Notes: generated from the letters alone by a model not told the origin. A stretch of 64,000 bases of DNA from Bacteroidaceae bacterium (GCA_017965425.1 JAGCPY010000094.1:33673-97672); one strand, 5' to 3'. Shown: positions 28,474 through 37,258, numbered from the stretch's first letter. Translations and numbers: made by a program.

Positions 28474-28867
28474 AAATGCCTTTTCTCACTTCTCCTGGCG
28501 TGTGGCCGAACTTCTTCTTGAAAATGGCAGAGAAGTGCGAAACGTTCTTGAAGCCCACGTCAAAGCAGGCATCCGACACGCGACGTCCCCTCTTCAGCAA
28601 CTCATAAGCTGCCCGAAGGCGGCGGTCAGTGAGCCAACGCTCTGGTGAGAGTTCGCTCATCCGCTTGAAGTCACGCTTAAATGTCGAAAGGCTGCGACCC
28701 GAGGCCCGCGCAAATTCGCTCATAGACATGTCGCTCTTGTAGTTCTTCTCCATGAAGTCCTGCAAGTCAATCTTCCTGCTCTTCAACCCTGGGGCATAGC
28801 CGTAGGCACTGGCAAGAGAAGCGCGCACGTCTCCGTTGGATGTTTTGTGGGTGTTTTCGGACATCAT
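28472..28867 (-). CDS. Lone AraC-type DNA-binding domain protein
   Basis: The protein is 131 residues from the ATG at 28867 (MMSENTHKTSNG). Nearly all of it is an AraC/XylS double helix-turn-helix (SMSEFARASGRSLSTFKRDF, then VSDACFDVGFKNVSHFSAIF). The usual N-terminal ligand domain is absent. The frame extends upstream to 28972, but that part overlaps the promoter. It could be a natural single-domain regulator or the remnant of a full-length one. Its target is unknown; the divergent rhaM gene is a candidate. Confidence 0.75.
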   Translation of the reverse strand: MMSENTHKTSNGDVRASLASAYGYAPGLKSRKIDLQDFMEKNYKSDMSMSEFARASGRSLSTFKRDFKRMSELSPERWLTDRRLRAAYELLKRGRRVSDACFDVGFKNVSHFSAIFKKKFGHTPGEVRKGI

Positions 28868-28942
28868 GTTGGGTTCCGGGTCTTTTACTGTTAATAGGAA
28901 TAAATGAAATAGTTGGAAAGGTCTTTTTTCCACCTTGCGCTG

Positions 28943-28950
28943 CAAAGATA
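28943..28950 (-). promoter_or_regulatory. -7 element of the AraC-type gene
   Basis: The minus strand reads TATCTTTG, 75 bases upstream of the ATG at 28867, which supports that start over the longer frame. Confidence 0.55.
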
Positions 28951-29098
28951 AGCGATTGAAATAGACAGGCATTTGTTTTACGGGTCAATTTTACAAATCC
29001 AATGCTTTTTATAGAGAAAGTCTGGAGAGAAAGGACTTTTTGCAACATTCAGAGCGCAAAAATGTGGAGAAAGGCTTCATCATACAGATACTTTTCAC

Positions 29099-29106
29099 TA
29101 CTTTTG
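29099..29106 (+). promoter_or_regulatory. -7 element of rhaM
   Basis: TACTTTTG lies 40 bases upstream of the ATG. Confidence 0.5.
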
Positions 29107-29146
29107 CATCGGAATAACAACGACATCACGTGAAAAAAGAAAATCA

Positions 29147-29461
29147 ATGAGACGTTTTGCATTCAAAATGTTCCTCAAACCTGGTTGTGAGGAAGAATAT
29201 GAAAGAAGGCACGCCGCCCTGTGGCCGGAGCTGAAAAAGGGCATCAAGGATGCTGGAATCGGAAACTACAGCATCTATTGGGACCGCGACACGAACATCT
29301 TGTTCGGCTATCAGGAAATCGAAGGCGAACAAAGCTCACAGGACATGGGAGCCGACGAGACGACCAAGAAATGGTGGGCCTACATGAAAGACATCATGGA
29401 GACCAACCCCGACAACAGTCCCGTCACGGTGCCCATCCAGGAAGTCTTCCATCTTGACTGA
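29147..29461 (+). CDS. rhaM: L-rhamnose mutarotase
   Basis: RhaM interconverts the alpha and beta anomers of L-rhamnose. The 104-residue length is normal for this small ferredoxin-like fold. The family pattern is clear: FKMFLKPGCEEEYERRH at the N-terminus, the ALWPEL motif, NYSIYWD, and the C-terminal MKDIMETNPD. It stands alone, without other rhamnose genes nearby, as often happens in Bacteroidales. Confidence 0.92.
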   Translation: MRRFAFKMFLKPGCEEEYERRHAALWPELKKGIKDAGIGNYSIYWDRDTNILFGYQEIEGEQSSQDMGADETTKKWWAYMKDIMETNPDNSPVTVPIQEVFHLD

Positions 29462-29490
29462 AACCCGTCCACGCCTACGGCTCCGAGTTG

Positions 29491-29570
29491 AATCTCCACG
29501 CATCGCACGTATCACAAGTATCGTTTAGTAAAAACGAGATTCTTGAAGATACGCGCCATGCGTGGAGGTT
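29491..29570. repeat. Long imperfect hairpin between convergent genes
   Basis: CTCCACGCAT (29494-29503) pairs with ATGCGTGGAG (29558-29567), with further inner pairing (CGTATC with GATACG, CGTTT with AAACG). It lies between the convergent rhaM and HD-nuclease genes and may act as a two-way transcription barrier, though it lacks strong T runs. Confidence 0.55.
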
Positions 29571-29613
29571 GAACCGTGGACACGAAAAGCCGTGGAAGCA
29601 AGCTTCTGTCGGC

Positions 29614-30465
29614 TTACTTGACAACGTGTGTTCCGAGGGCGAAGGATTTTTCCATGTTGCCCGTTCCGTCCATGTTGTCTGTCTTCGCAGATATGTCGTC
29701 CAAGTGATTGACGAGTTCCGCTTCCGGCGTACAGGGTATGACGGGCGAGCCGAACTCCAGGCGCCCGTGATGGGCAAGCACACAGTGGATGATGCGTTTG
29801 GTTTCCTCTGCATCCACTCCCTGCTTCTCCAGTTCCGTATGCAGTTTGTGGGCACTGATGTAAACGTGTCCGAGCAGATACTTGTCTTCCAATCCCTCGC
29901 CCGCGCGGTTGTACTCATAGACCTTGCCATAGTCATGGAACAGGATGGCCAGGATACAGCGTTCCACCTTTACGGCATAAGGGAGCGTGGGATAGATGCC
30001 TTCGAGCATCCGCAACATCTGGTGCGTGTGGTTCAGCAATCCGCCAGGGAAGGCATGGTGAACAGACGTTGCTGCCGGAAATTCGGAGTAGGGCTTGTAG
30101 AGTTTTTGTCCAAATTCGCGCATGATGGCCACGAGCCGCTCATCGGTACAGAAACTGATGAGGTGGTCGAGGGTTTCATCCCACAGCTCACGCGCAATCG
30201 GGCGTGGCAACAGGTTGTATAACGGGTGAGACGGGTCGGGCATGGGACCGTTCTTGATGTCCATAGCCGAGCACGACTTCTTCCCTTGGTTGTCCTTGAG
30301 GGTATAGAAAGAGACTATCCGCCCGACGACGGGTTCCTGTTGCGGACCCAGTTCCCACACGGCAACATTCAGCACTTCACCTTGGTCAGCCACTTTCAAA
30401 GTGGCATAGGGAGCCCCCGTTTTCGTCGTCCCGTTCTGGCGGGCCAGTACAATATATTCTTTCAT
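29614..30465 (-). CDS. HD-domain 3'-5' exoribonuclease, YhaM-like
   Basis: This 283-residue protein has an N-terminal OB-type domain (about 1-90, VLNVAVWELGPQQEPVVG) and an HD domain (about 130-265). Metal-binding residues are in HHAFPGGLLNHTHQM, LFHDYGKVYEY and LAHHGRLEFGSPV. This is the domain order of YhaM, a 3'-5' exonuclease of RNA turnover. Its ATG lies four bases after the stop of the ABC ATPase gene, so it is the last gene of the nahA-ABC-HD unit. Confidence 0.83.
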   Translation of the reverse strand: MKEYIVLARQNGTTKTGAPYATLKVADQGEVLNVAVWELGPQQEPVVGRIVSFYTLKDNQGKKSCSAMDIKNGPMPDPSHPLYNLLPRPIARELWDETLDHLISFCTDERLVAIMREFGQKLYKPYSEFPAATSVHHAFPGGLLNHTHQMLRMLEGIYPTLPYAVKVERCILAILFHDYGKVYEYNRAGEGLEDKYLLGHVYISAHKLHTELEKQGVDAEETKRIIHCVLAHHGRLEFGSPVIPCTPEAELVNHLDDISAKTDNMDGTGNMEKSFALGTHVVK

Positions 30466-30469
30466 AACG

Positions 30470-31258
30470 TTATGAGGTTTTTATGTGGAAGCGCATGGCT
30501 CGGGCATCAAACTCGATGCCAGGTCCGGAAAAGAATCGTGGCAAGGCGCCGTTGTCGGCCAGCTCCTTGGGCGCACCCATGACGAGTGAGCCACTTGCCG
30601 GCTGTTTGTCCAAGAGCCACAGGCGGTCGGCGGTTTGCAAAGCCAATTCGATGTCATGGGTGGAAAGGAAGATGGTTTTCTGCATCTGACGTGCCAGCCG
30701 GCGCAAGAGGAGCATCATCTCGGCCTTGGACGGGAAGTCGAGGAAAGCCGTGGGTTCGTCGAGGAAGATAATCGGCGTCTGTTGTGCAAGCGCTTTGGCA
30801 ATCATCACTTTCTGCCTTTCTCCATCGCTGAGCGTATGCACCATACGCCGTTCCAGCTCATGGATGCCTACCTGACGGATGGCCTCATCGACGGCACGGT
30901 CATCGTTTTCCGAGAGTTTCCCCCAAAAGCCAGTGTAGGGGCTTCTGCCCATCGCCACCATCTCGCGCACGCGCATACCTCTTATATCTGGTCGTTCTGT
31001 GAGCACGACACCAATGCACATCGCCAACTGCTGTGCCGAGAAGCTGCCCAATGGCTGACCGTCCAGCAGCATCTCGCCACTCAACGGCGGTTGAAAGGCC
31101 GCCAGCGTGCGCAACAACGTACTCTTGCCAGCTCCATTCGGCCCCAGCAGGCAAGTCAACTCGCCTGCCTGCAAGGTGGCCGTGATAAATCGCGATACAA
31201 CGTGCTCGCCTTTCTTGCTGCGGTAGCCCGTTGTCAGTTCTTTCAGTTCAAACTTCAT
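30470..31258 (-). CDS. ABC transporter ATPase, FecE/BtuD type
   Basis: This 262-residue ATPase has Walker A LGPNGAGKST near residue 38, signature LSDGERQKV near 144, Walker B IIFLDEPTAFLD near 162 and the switch His in LSTHD. Its closest relatives by motif are ATPases of iron-siderophore and cobalamin importers (RPDIRGMRVREMVAMGRSPYTG). No permease or binding protein is adjacent, so the partners must be elsewhere. It lies 22 bases after the hexosaminidase gene. Confidence 0.86.
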   Translation of the reverse strand: MKFELKELTTGYRSKKGEHVVSRFITATLQAGELTCLLGPNGAGKSTLLRTLAAFQPPLSGEMLLDGQPLGSFSAQQLAMCIGVVLTERPDIRGMRVREMVAMGRSPYTGFWGKLSENDDRAVDEAIRQVGIHELERRMVHTLSDGERQKVMIAKALAQQTPIIFLDEPTAFLDFPSKAEMMLLLRRLARQMQKTIFLSTHDIELALQTADRLWLLDKQPASGSLVMGAPKELADNGALPRFFSGPGIEFDARAMRFHIKTS

Positions 31259-31280
31259 CTCTCGTCCGCTCCTTTTCCAT

Positions 31281-32948
31281 CTACTCCATTGCTCGGCAAT
31301 ACGTCAATCCCAGGCGGTCATAGAGCTGCAACATACGAGGCAGGCGGGTCTTGAAATCGTCGAGATTCTTTTGGTCAGAACGGCACCACTGCACCTCGCT
31401 GATGGCATCGAGACGCGGCAGCAACATGTAGAAGACATGCTGCGGATAGGCAATATATTCCGTCCAGAGGTTCACCTGCGGGCCAAGGATATAGCGCTGC
31501 TCATCCTCGCTGAGTTGGTCGGGAATGAGGGGTTCGAACGAGTAAACCTTCGAGAGGGGCAAATAGCCACCGATGGCCTCCGGTTGACGGTTGTGGTCCT
31601 TCAGCTGATAGTAGTCGATGTAGCAGAAAGTCGTCGGCGTCATGATGACACGGTGATGCTGCTTGGCGGCTTCTATGCCGCCGTTGATGCCGCGCCAGGA
31701 CATGACGATACCCTTCTCGGTGAGGCCTCCTTCCAGCACTTCATCCCAGCCGATCATATCACGTCCGCGCTCACTCAGGAAAGCCTCCATCTCATGGTTT
31801 ACCCATGTTTGCAGCTGGTTCTCGACACTGCGCTTGCCATCGTTTTTCAGCCCCAGTTCCTTCGCCTTGGCCTGACACTTGGGACACGTCTTCCAGCGCT
31901 CTTTCGGGCATTCATCGCCACCGATGTGGATGTACTTCGAAGGAAAGACATCGCAAAGCTCGCCCACCACCGTCTTCAGGAACGTGAGCGTTTCCGGGTT
32001 GCCCGGACACAGCACTTCGTGGCTGACGCCCCAATGGGGCCAAACAGGATACGGACCGCCCGTGCAACCCAGATTCGGGAAGACATGAAGCGCACCCATC
32101 ATGTGGCCAGGCAGGTCTATCTCAGGGATGATGTTGATGTAGCGTTCTGCGGCATAGTTCACCAGCTCACGGCATTGCTCCTGGGTGTAGTAGCCTCCGT
32201 AGCGCTGGCCGTCATAGACGCCCGTGTTGTGTCCGATTACGGTCTGCTCGCGCACGCTGCCCTTCTTGGCCAATTCCGGCAGAGCCTTAACCTCAAAACG
32301 CCAGCCTTGGTCTTCCGTCAAGTGCCAATGCAGCTGGTTGCAGCCGTGAAGAGCCATCACATCGACATACTGTTTGAGGGTCTGCATCGAGAAAAAGTGG
32401 CGCGCGCAATCCAACATGGCACCACGATACTCGAAGCGTGGCTCGTCGGCAATCTGCGCATAAGGAAACTCCACGGAAGAGACCACCTTTACTGGCAGGG
32501 TCTTCCGCAAGGTCTGTGCCGCACGGAAAAGACCGACGGGCTTACGGGCAGCCACGACGATGCCGTCTTTGCCGATGCTGATGGTGTAGGCTTCCTGTTG
32601 TTGCTCGGTCAGTTCGACCCCCTTCTGCCCCTTCTTGGCCTTCTTGGCTTTCTTGTCAGTCGGGAAACCTATTGTCAGACGAATAGCGGCCTTCTTGTCG
32701 TCAGGCGTCAGCTGCAACTTGATACCCGTCAGTTCCTCCACCCACAATCGCAAGAACTGTGCATTACGGGAGATTTCGGGGTTGCCGGCATCGTAGGCGA
32801 TGCCCATGCCTGCTTGCAGGGTGAAAACCTGTGTCGAATCGGTTTGCACGGTCTTCGGCAGGGGAATGATCCGATAATCGGCACGCTCGGCCATCAGCGC
32901 CAAGGCCGGAACACAGACAAAAAGGATAGATAAGATAATCTTTTTCAT
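31281..32948 (-). CDS. Beta-N-acetylhexosaminidase, GH20
   Basis: This 555-residue secreted enzyme has a signal peptide (MKKIILSILFVCVPALALMA) and removes terminal GlcNAc or GalNAc from glycans. A GH20b N-terminal domain (about 25-165) precedes the catalytic barrel. The catalytic Asp-Glu pair is in YIHIGGDECPKERW near residue 344, and RGAMLDCARHFF near residue 176 opens the barrel. A -7 element lies 32 bases upstream. It heads a unit with an ABC ATPase and an HD nuclease, whose link to it is unclear. Confidence 0.92.
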   Translation of the reverse strand: MKKIILSILFVCVPALALMAERADYRIIPLPKTVQTDSTQVFTLQAGMGIAYDAGNPEISRNAQFLRLWVEELTGIKLQLTPDDKKAAIRLTIGFPTDKKAKKAKKGQKGVELTEQQQEAYTISIGKDGIVVAARKPVGLFRAAQTLRKTLPVKVVSSVEFPYAQIADEPRFEYRGAMLDCARHFFSMQTLKQYVDVMALHGCNQLHWHLTEDQGWRFEVKALPELAKKGSVREQTVIGHNTGVYDGQRYGGYYTQEQCRELVNYAAERYINIIPEIDLPGHMMGALHVFPNLGCTGGPYPVWPHWGVSHEVLCPGNPETLTFLKTVVGELCDVFPSKYIHIGGDECPKERWKTCPKCQAKAKELGLKNDGKRSVENQLQTWVNHEMEAFLSERGRDMIGWDEVLEGGLTEKGIVMSWRGINGGIEAAKQHHRVIMTPTTFCYIDYYQLKDHNRQPEAIGGYLPLSKVYSFEPLIPDQLSEDEQRYILGPQVNLWTEYIAYPQHVFYMLLPRLDAISEVQWCRSDQKNLDDFKTRLPRMLQLYDRLGLTYCRAME

Positions 32949-32979
32949 AGTGAAGCGTAAATATTAAAGGTTTGCGCGG

Positions 32980-32987
32980 CAAAGATA
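32980..32987 (-). promoter_or_regulatory. -7 element of the hexosaminidase unit
   Basis: The minus strand reads TATCTTTG, 31 bases upstream of the ATG. Confidence 0.6.
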
Positions 32988-33114
32988 GTATTATTTTTTC
33001 AATCTGCTGCATCAAAGGGGCTATAAAAGCTGAAAAGTGACACTCTTTGCCCGGAAGTCAACTGCGATTTGGCCATTTCCCGTTGCAGCCCTGTCTGCAC
33101 ATACATGCTGGAAG

Positions 33115-33180
33115 GTGTACACGTTCGTGGCGGAAGGTGTACACCTTCCTGCCAGAAGGTACACACCTTCCAATTGCCGC
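33115..33180. repeat. 22-bp tandem repeat array A3 (3 units)
   Basis: Units start at 33115, 33137 and 33159. The first two have a perfect GTGTACAC core followed by GTTC or CTTCC. The array ends 59 bases before element E3, nearly the same distance as array A1 from E1. Confidence 0.72.
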
Positions 33181-33239
33181 CCATCTGCCCTCCACCGACA
33201 ACGTCACCATCTTCTCCCCCACCCCATTCATTTTTCGCG

Positions 33240-33457
33240 AAAAAAGTCTCAATCCCTCACCTTTTATGTTATCTATTTGACAAACAACAAATTGCAGGTG
33301 AGAGATTGGTGAGGGATAGGTGAGGGATGGTGAGGGAAAGGATTTCCACATCCTCAGCAATCCCTCACCATCCCTCACCTATCCCTCACCAATCCCTCAC
33401 CTGCAAGACACTATCTATCAGCAAGATAGCGCCACAGGTGAGGGATTGAGACTTTTT
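33240..33457. repeat. E3: shortest miniature element of the E family
   Basis: This 218 bp element has both ends of the E design: AAAAAAGTCTCAATCCCTCACC, 35 bp, then four GGTGAG-type sites at 11, 11 and 10, and the mirror image at the right. Only about 23 bp separates the two inner arrays, so it is practically two ends joined. It lies between the hexosaminidase promoter and the 3' end of the next minus-strand gene. No other feature is seen in 32949-33497 apart from array A3 and the promoter. Confidence 0.78.
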
Positions 33458-33497
33458 CAAGTAAAACCGTGTGTAGGGGGTTGTAGCTGAATGAAAA

Positions 33498-34208
33498 TTA
33501 TTGAACTTCGACGACGTCGGTGGTTTCGATAATCACTTCAGGCTCTTCGGGTTTCAAGATGAAACAGGAGAGGACGAGCATGAAATAAACGATGACTTCT
33601 GCGAAGATGACACCCACACAGCAGGCGCAGAAACCGAGGATGAGAATGCCAAACATGGTGAGTCCCATGAGGAAAAGCTGCCAGAAATGGCCCTTCGTCA
33701 TCTCCCATGAACGGCTGAAAGCCTCGGTGAACGAAGCCCCCTGGGATGCCAGCAGCGGAGCATACCACAGACGGATGCCAAGCCAGATACCTGGCAGGAT
33801 GCACAGGCAAACACCAAAGCCGACGATCAAGCCGTAAACCAAATCAACGGCGAAGAAAATGGCCAGTTGGTTGAAATCGACCTTGAAAGCTTCGGACATC
33901 GTCTGATAGGGCTTGCCCGTGACAACGGTATTGACATAGAGGCGATAGGTGATGAAGCCCAGGTAGATGGCCAGCAGCACGCCGATGATGACGAGCGGCG
34001 TATTCACGGTGAGGGCTTCGCGCACGGCTTCGACGAGCATCTGAGGATCGGGATTCTGGCCAAGACCCGACAGGATGCTGGGGTCATAGCTGACACCAAG
34101 GCCACTGACCATGGAGCTGATAAAGGAAAGGAACACAAAGATGGGCCAGTTTTTTACGGCGAGGTCCCACGCACGGGAGACGAGGTCTCCGATAACGAGT
34201 TGTTTCAT
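33498..34208 (-). CDS. DUF975-like integral membrane protein
   Basis: This 236-residue protein has five or six predicted membrane helices (about residues 20-40, 70-92, 112-140 and 170-220). The segment VCLCILPGIWLGIRLWYAPL and the following SFTEAFSRSWEMTKGHFWQLF are typical of the DUF975/GDPD-membrane-like group. The function is unknown. It starts 44 bases after the DUF2752 gene, and the two are often adjacent in Bacteroidales. Confidence 0.75.
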   Translation of the reverse strand: MKQLVIGDLVSRAWDLAVKNWPIFVFLSFISSMVSGLGVSYDPSILSGLGQNPDPQMLVEAVREALTVNTPLVIIGVLLAIYLGFITYRLYVNTVVTGKPYQTMSEAFKVDFNQLAIFFAVDLVYGLIVGFGVCLCILPGIWLGIRLWYAPLLASQGASFTEAFSRSWEMTKGHFWQLFLMGLTMFGILILGFCACCVGVIFAEVIVYFMLVLSCFILKPEEPEVIIETTDVVEVQ

Positions 34209-34252
34209 TGATTTGATGATTTGATGAATGGTTATTTAATTTGCTTTTTCTA

Positions 34253-34510
34253 TTAGACGTAAGAAGTGGGCAGGAAGTTGCGAACGACACCCCAAATCAG
34301 TGAAAAGACCAATATCACGAAGGCTGCCCGTGAGGATATTTCGCGTTTCCACATCCACCAAGCTCCCACGAGCGGCCCCCCGATGGCAAGTCCCGGATTC
34401 AACCAGAAGGCTTCGGCCAGATGCCCGTGAAGCAGAGCCACCACCATGCGCTGCGCCCCGCAGAAGGGGCAGTTCAGACCTGTCAGCCAATGGAAAGGAC
34501 AAGTGAGCAT
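34253..34510 (-). CDS. DUF2752 small membrane protein
   Basis: The protein is 85 residues from the ATG at 34510; a TTG at 34540 would extend it but overlaps a -7 element (TAGTTTTG, minus strand, about 34540-34547). The family signature is CPFHWLTGLNCPFCGAQRM, with a conserved CPxCG-like motif, followed by two membrane helices. The function is unknown. It is upstream of the DUF975-like gene on the same strand. Confidence 0.8.
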   Translation of the reverse strand: MLTCPFHWLTGLNCPFCGAQRMVVALLHGHLAEAFWLNPGLAIGGPLVGAWWMWKREISSRAAFVILVFSLIWGVVRNFLPTSYV

Positions 34511-34587
34511 GGGTGTAATGGATAACGAATGATGGTGCAAAACTACACTTTATTCCGCATTCAGCCAAGAAGTAACCCCGGAAAGTT

Positions 34588-35913
34588 CTAAAAATCTTTT
34601 GAGGCACGGGTTTCGGCCACAATCACTCCGGCCAAAGCCAGCAACGAAATGAGATTGGGGATGGCCATGAGGGCGTTCAGCAAATCGGCCACATTCCAAA
34701 CCACGGTGAGCTGCAAGATGGCACCTGCGAAGATGGCGGCCACATAGAGGAACCGATAGAGAAGAAGGAAACGCTTGCCGCTGAGATACTCCACGGCACG
34801 TTCGCCATAGTAGCTCCAGCCGAGGATTGTGGAGAAGGCAAAGGTGATGATGCCGAAGGTGAGCAGCGGCGCACCCACGTAGGGGATTTTCTCAAAAGCC
34901 GTCTTGGTGAGCGCACCGCCATTCTCGTAGCTGATGTCGGGATAGGCAAGGATGCTGCTGACCAGCACAAGCCCCGTGAGTGCACAGATGACGACCGTGT
35001 CCCAGAAAGTGCCGGTGGAGGACACCAGCGCCTGCCGCACAGGATGGTCGGTCTTGGCGGCGGCGGCCACAATGGGCGCGGAACCCATGCCGCTCTCGTT
35101 GGAGAACAGGCCTCGGGCAATGCCATAGCGGGCTGTCATCATGACGGTCGTGCCCACAAAACCACCGCCAGCGGCCTGCGGCGTGAAGGCGCTGCGGCAG
35201 ATGAGACACAACGCATCCCACACATAGGCTCCGTTGACAAAAAGAATATACACACAGCCAGCCACATAGAGCAAAGCCATCAGGGGTACGAAAGCGGTGC
35301 AGAAACGGGCTATGCCTTTCACGCCGAAGAGTATCACCAAAGCGGCCAAGAGAGAAATGGCAGCACCCGTCCAGACGGCGGGAATGCCATAAGTCTCAAA
35401 ACAAAGCAGGGAGATGGCGTTGCTCTGCACGGTGTTACCGATGCCGAAGGCGGCTATGGCGGTCAACACGCAGAACGTCACCGCCAGCCATTTCCATCCC
35501 AAGCCACGTTCGAGCGCATACATGGGGCCTCCCAACATCTTGCCGTTGCTGGTCTTCACACGGTACTTCACGGCCAGAAGTCCTTCGGAGTATTTTGTCG
35601 CGATGCCCAGCACGCCCGTGAGCCAGCACCAAAGCACAGCACCTGGCCCTCCCAAGGCCACCGCCGTGGCCACGCCAATGATGTTGCCCGTACCGATGGT
35701 GGCCGCCAGTGAAGTGGCCAAGGCACCGAACTGACTCACGTCGCCCTCGGCCTCGGAGTCACGGGCAAAAGAGAGACGGATGGCATGGAAGATGCGCCGC
35801 TGGGGGAAGCGAAGGCGGATGGTCAGATAAAGATGAGTGCCCAGAAGCAGGATAACCATTGGCCAACCCCAGAGGAAAGAGGCCACTTCGGCAACAAAGG
35901 AATTGAAGTTCAT
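34588..35913 (-). CDS. Sodium:alanine/glycine symporter (AGCS family)
   Basis: This 441-residue inner membrane protein has about 11 helices. AGCS signatures are GDVSQFGALATSLAATIGTG near residue 60 (with the family N-terminal loop FPQRRIFHAIRLSF before it), GGPGAVLWCWLTG, and GMGSAPIVAAAAKTDHPVRQ near 280. It imports alanine, glycine or a related amino acid with sodium. The ATG directly follows the luxS stop, so it is cotranscribed with mtnN and luxS. Confidence 0.92.
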   Translation of the reverse strand: MNFNSFVAEVASFLWGWPMVILLLGTHLYLTIRLRFPQRRIFHAIRLSFARDSEAEGDVSQFGALATSLAATIGTGNIIGVATAVALGGPGAVLWCWLTGVLGIATKYSEGLLAVKYRVKTSNGKMLGGPMYALERGLGWKWLAVTFCVLTAIAAFGIGNTVQSNAISLLCFETYGIPAVWTGAAISLLAALVILFGVKGIARFCTAFVPLMALLYVAGCVYILFVNGAYVWDALCLICRSAFTPQAAGGGFVGTTVMMTARYGIARGLFSNESGMGSAPIVAAAAKTDHPVRQALVSSTGTFWDTVVICALTGLVLVSSILAYPDISYENGGALTKTAFEKIPYVGAPLLTFGIITFAFSTILGWSYYGERAVEYLSGKRFLLLYRFLYVAAIFAGAILQLTVVWNVADLLNALMAIPNLISLLALAGVIVAETRASKDF

Positions 35914-36408
35914 TTATGCGTCAGCAAAGACCCTGCCATCTTCCAAGGTGACATGGAGCATGGCGTATTCACAATGGAAATCATTCTTCAGACGTTCCAA
36001 GTAGCGTCTGCTCTCCCATTTGCACATGGGCAGGTCGTGAAGCAGATAGTTGCCACACGTCTCAGGCGTGGTGGCTGGCACTTCCTCTTGAGCGAGCATC
36101 CATTCCAAGCATTGGATGGTCAGCTCGCGCATATCCTGAACGGAATACTCACCTGTCATCACAACATACATTCCGGTCATGCACCCCATTGGACCGACAT
36201 AGACAACATCGTCCTTGGCCGTTGAGTTTCGGAACCAAGTTGCCATCAGATGCTCCATACTGTGCATGGCGGCAGGAGCTACGGCGGGTTCCTTGTTAGG
36301 CTCTGTGATGCGTAGGTCAAACGTGGTGAAGCCTTTGTCTTGTCTCGACACATAGATGCCTGGCTTCAGGTGGGTGTGGTCGATGGTGAAACTCTGAATT
36401 ACTTCCAT
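35914..36408 (-). CDS. luxS: S-ribosylhomocysteine lyase
   Basis: LuxS splits S-ribosylhomocysteine into homocysteine and DPD, the precursor of autoinducer 2. The 164-residue length is normal. The metal-binding HxxEH motif is in MHSMEHLMATWFRN near residue 50, the catalytic cysteine in GPMGCMTGMY near 75, and the third metal ligand in LPMCKWESRR near 128. It follows mtnN by 32 bases, so both steps of SAH recycling are encoded together. Confidence 0.96.
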   Translation of the reverse strand: MEVIQSFTIDHTHLKPGIYVSRQDKGFTTFDLRITEPNKEPAVAPAAMHSMEHLMATWFRNSTAKDDVVYVGPMGCMTGMYVVMTGEYSVQDMRELTIQCLEWMLAQEEVPATTPETCGNYLLHDLPMCKWESRRYLERLKNDFHCEYAMLHVTLEDGRVFADA

Positions 36409-36440
36409 TCGTCTTTTCTTTTTTCTTTTCGCTGATGAAA

Positions 36441-37148
36441 CTATTCGTCAAACGGCAACACGGCAAACTGCGTGGGCAGATGGGTAAGGAAACGGCGCGT
36501 GATGTCGAAAGAACGATCGGCCATCTCATCCCAGAAGTTGAAATATTGCTGGAGGTGTTCATCTGCACCAGGCGTGTCGCTGAGGACACGGAAACTGACA
36601 AAAGGCGTTTGCAGCAAGAAGCATGTCTGAGCGATGGCTGCGCTTTCCATATCTACGGCCAGCGCATCGGGGAAAAGAGCCTTGATGTTCGTCAGCTGTA
36701 CACGGTCACTGATGAACTGGTCGCCCGTGACGATAAGGCCTGGACGTGTCTGGGGGTAGGTCCTCATAGCTACTTCCACCAACTCTTGCTCCGAACGGAA
36801 ACGAGCTGGAAGCCCTTGCATTTGTCCGTGCTCACAACCAGGAATGGTGACATCGTGGTAAGCCACTTGTGTGCTGACGACCACATCCATGACGTGAAGA
36901 CTCTCGTCGATGCCTCCGGCACATCCCGTCGAAATGACACAGTCGGGTGCATAGCGACGAATGAGCATCGTTGTACCAACGGCTGCATTCACCTTCCCCA
37001 TGCCGCATTGCATAAGAATCAGCGTATTGTCACCTAACTTACCTATAGTGAACGTGAAGCCGCCATCCTGTTCCGTGCAGGCATCACAGAGCACAGCCGT
37101 AAGCTGTTCGTGCTCTTTCATCATGGCCGAGAGAACTCCAATTTTCAT
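36441..37148 (-). CDS. mtnN: 5'-methylthioadenosine/S-adenosylhomocysteine nucleosidase
   Basis: This enzyme removes adenine from SAH and methylthioadenosine. SAH cleavage yields the LuxS substrate, which fits the downstream luxS. The 235-residue protein has the family N-terminus MKIGVLSAMMKEHEQL with the catalytic Glu, the GMGKVNAAVGTTMLI motif near residue 49, STGCAGGI near 73 and the nucleoside-binding VDMESAAIAQ near 168. A -7 element lies about 32 bases upstream. Confidence 0.95.
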   Translation of the reverse strand: MKIGVLSAMMKEHEQLTAVLCDACTEQDGGFTFTIGKLGDNTLILMQCGMGKVNAAVGTTMLIRRYAPDCVISTGCAGGIDESLHVMDVVVSTQVAYHDVTIPGCEHGQMQGLPARFRSEQELVEVAMRTYPQTRPGLIVTGDQFISDRVQLTNIKALFPDALAVDMESAAIAQTCFLLQTPFVSFRVLSDTPGADEHLQQYFNFWDEMADRSFDITRRFLTHLPTQFAVLPFDE

Positions 37149-37180
37149 GTCTTCCGATTACTTTTTTAGATTTGACGGCA

Positions 37181-37188
37181 CAAAGATA
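37181..37188 (-). promoter_or_regulatory. -7 element of the mtnN-luxS operon
   Basis: The minus strand reads TATCTTTG, about 32 bases upstream of mtnN. Confidence 0.6.
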
Positions 37189-37221
37189 CGCTATTTGCAG
37201 CGAAAGCCCAAGGAAAGAAGC

Positions 37222-37258
37222 TAAAAAAAGAAGCAGCACCCCCAAAAGAGATGCTGCC
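37222..37258 (-). terminator. Terminator of the beta-barrel protein gene
   Basis: On the minus strand GCAGCA pairs with TGCTGC around a 13-base loop, followed by TTCTTTTTTT. Confidence 0.75.

Noticed and set aside
31371-32933. 520-codon plus-strand frame opposite the GH20 gene
   Set aside because: Antisense shadow of a clear hexosaminidase; no signal peptide or motif.
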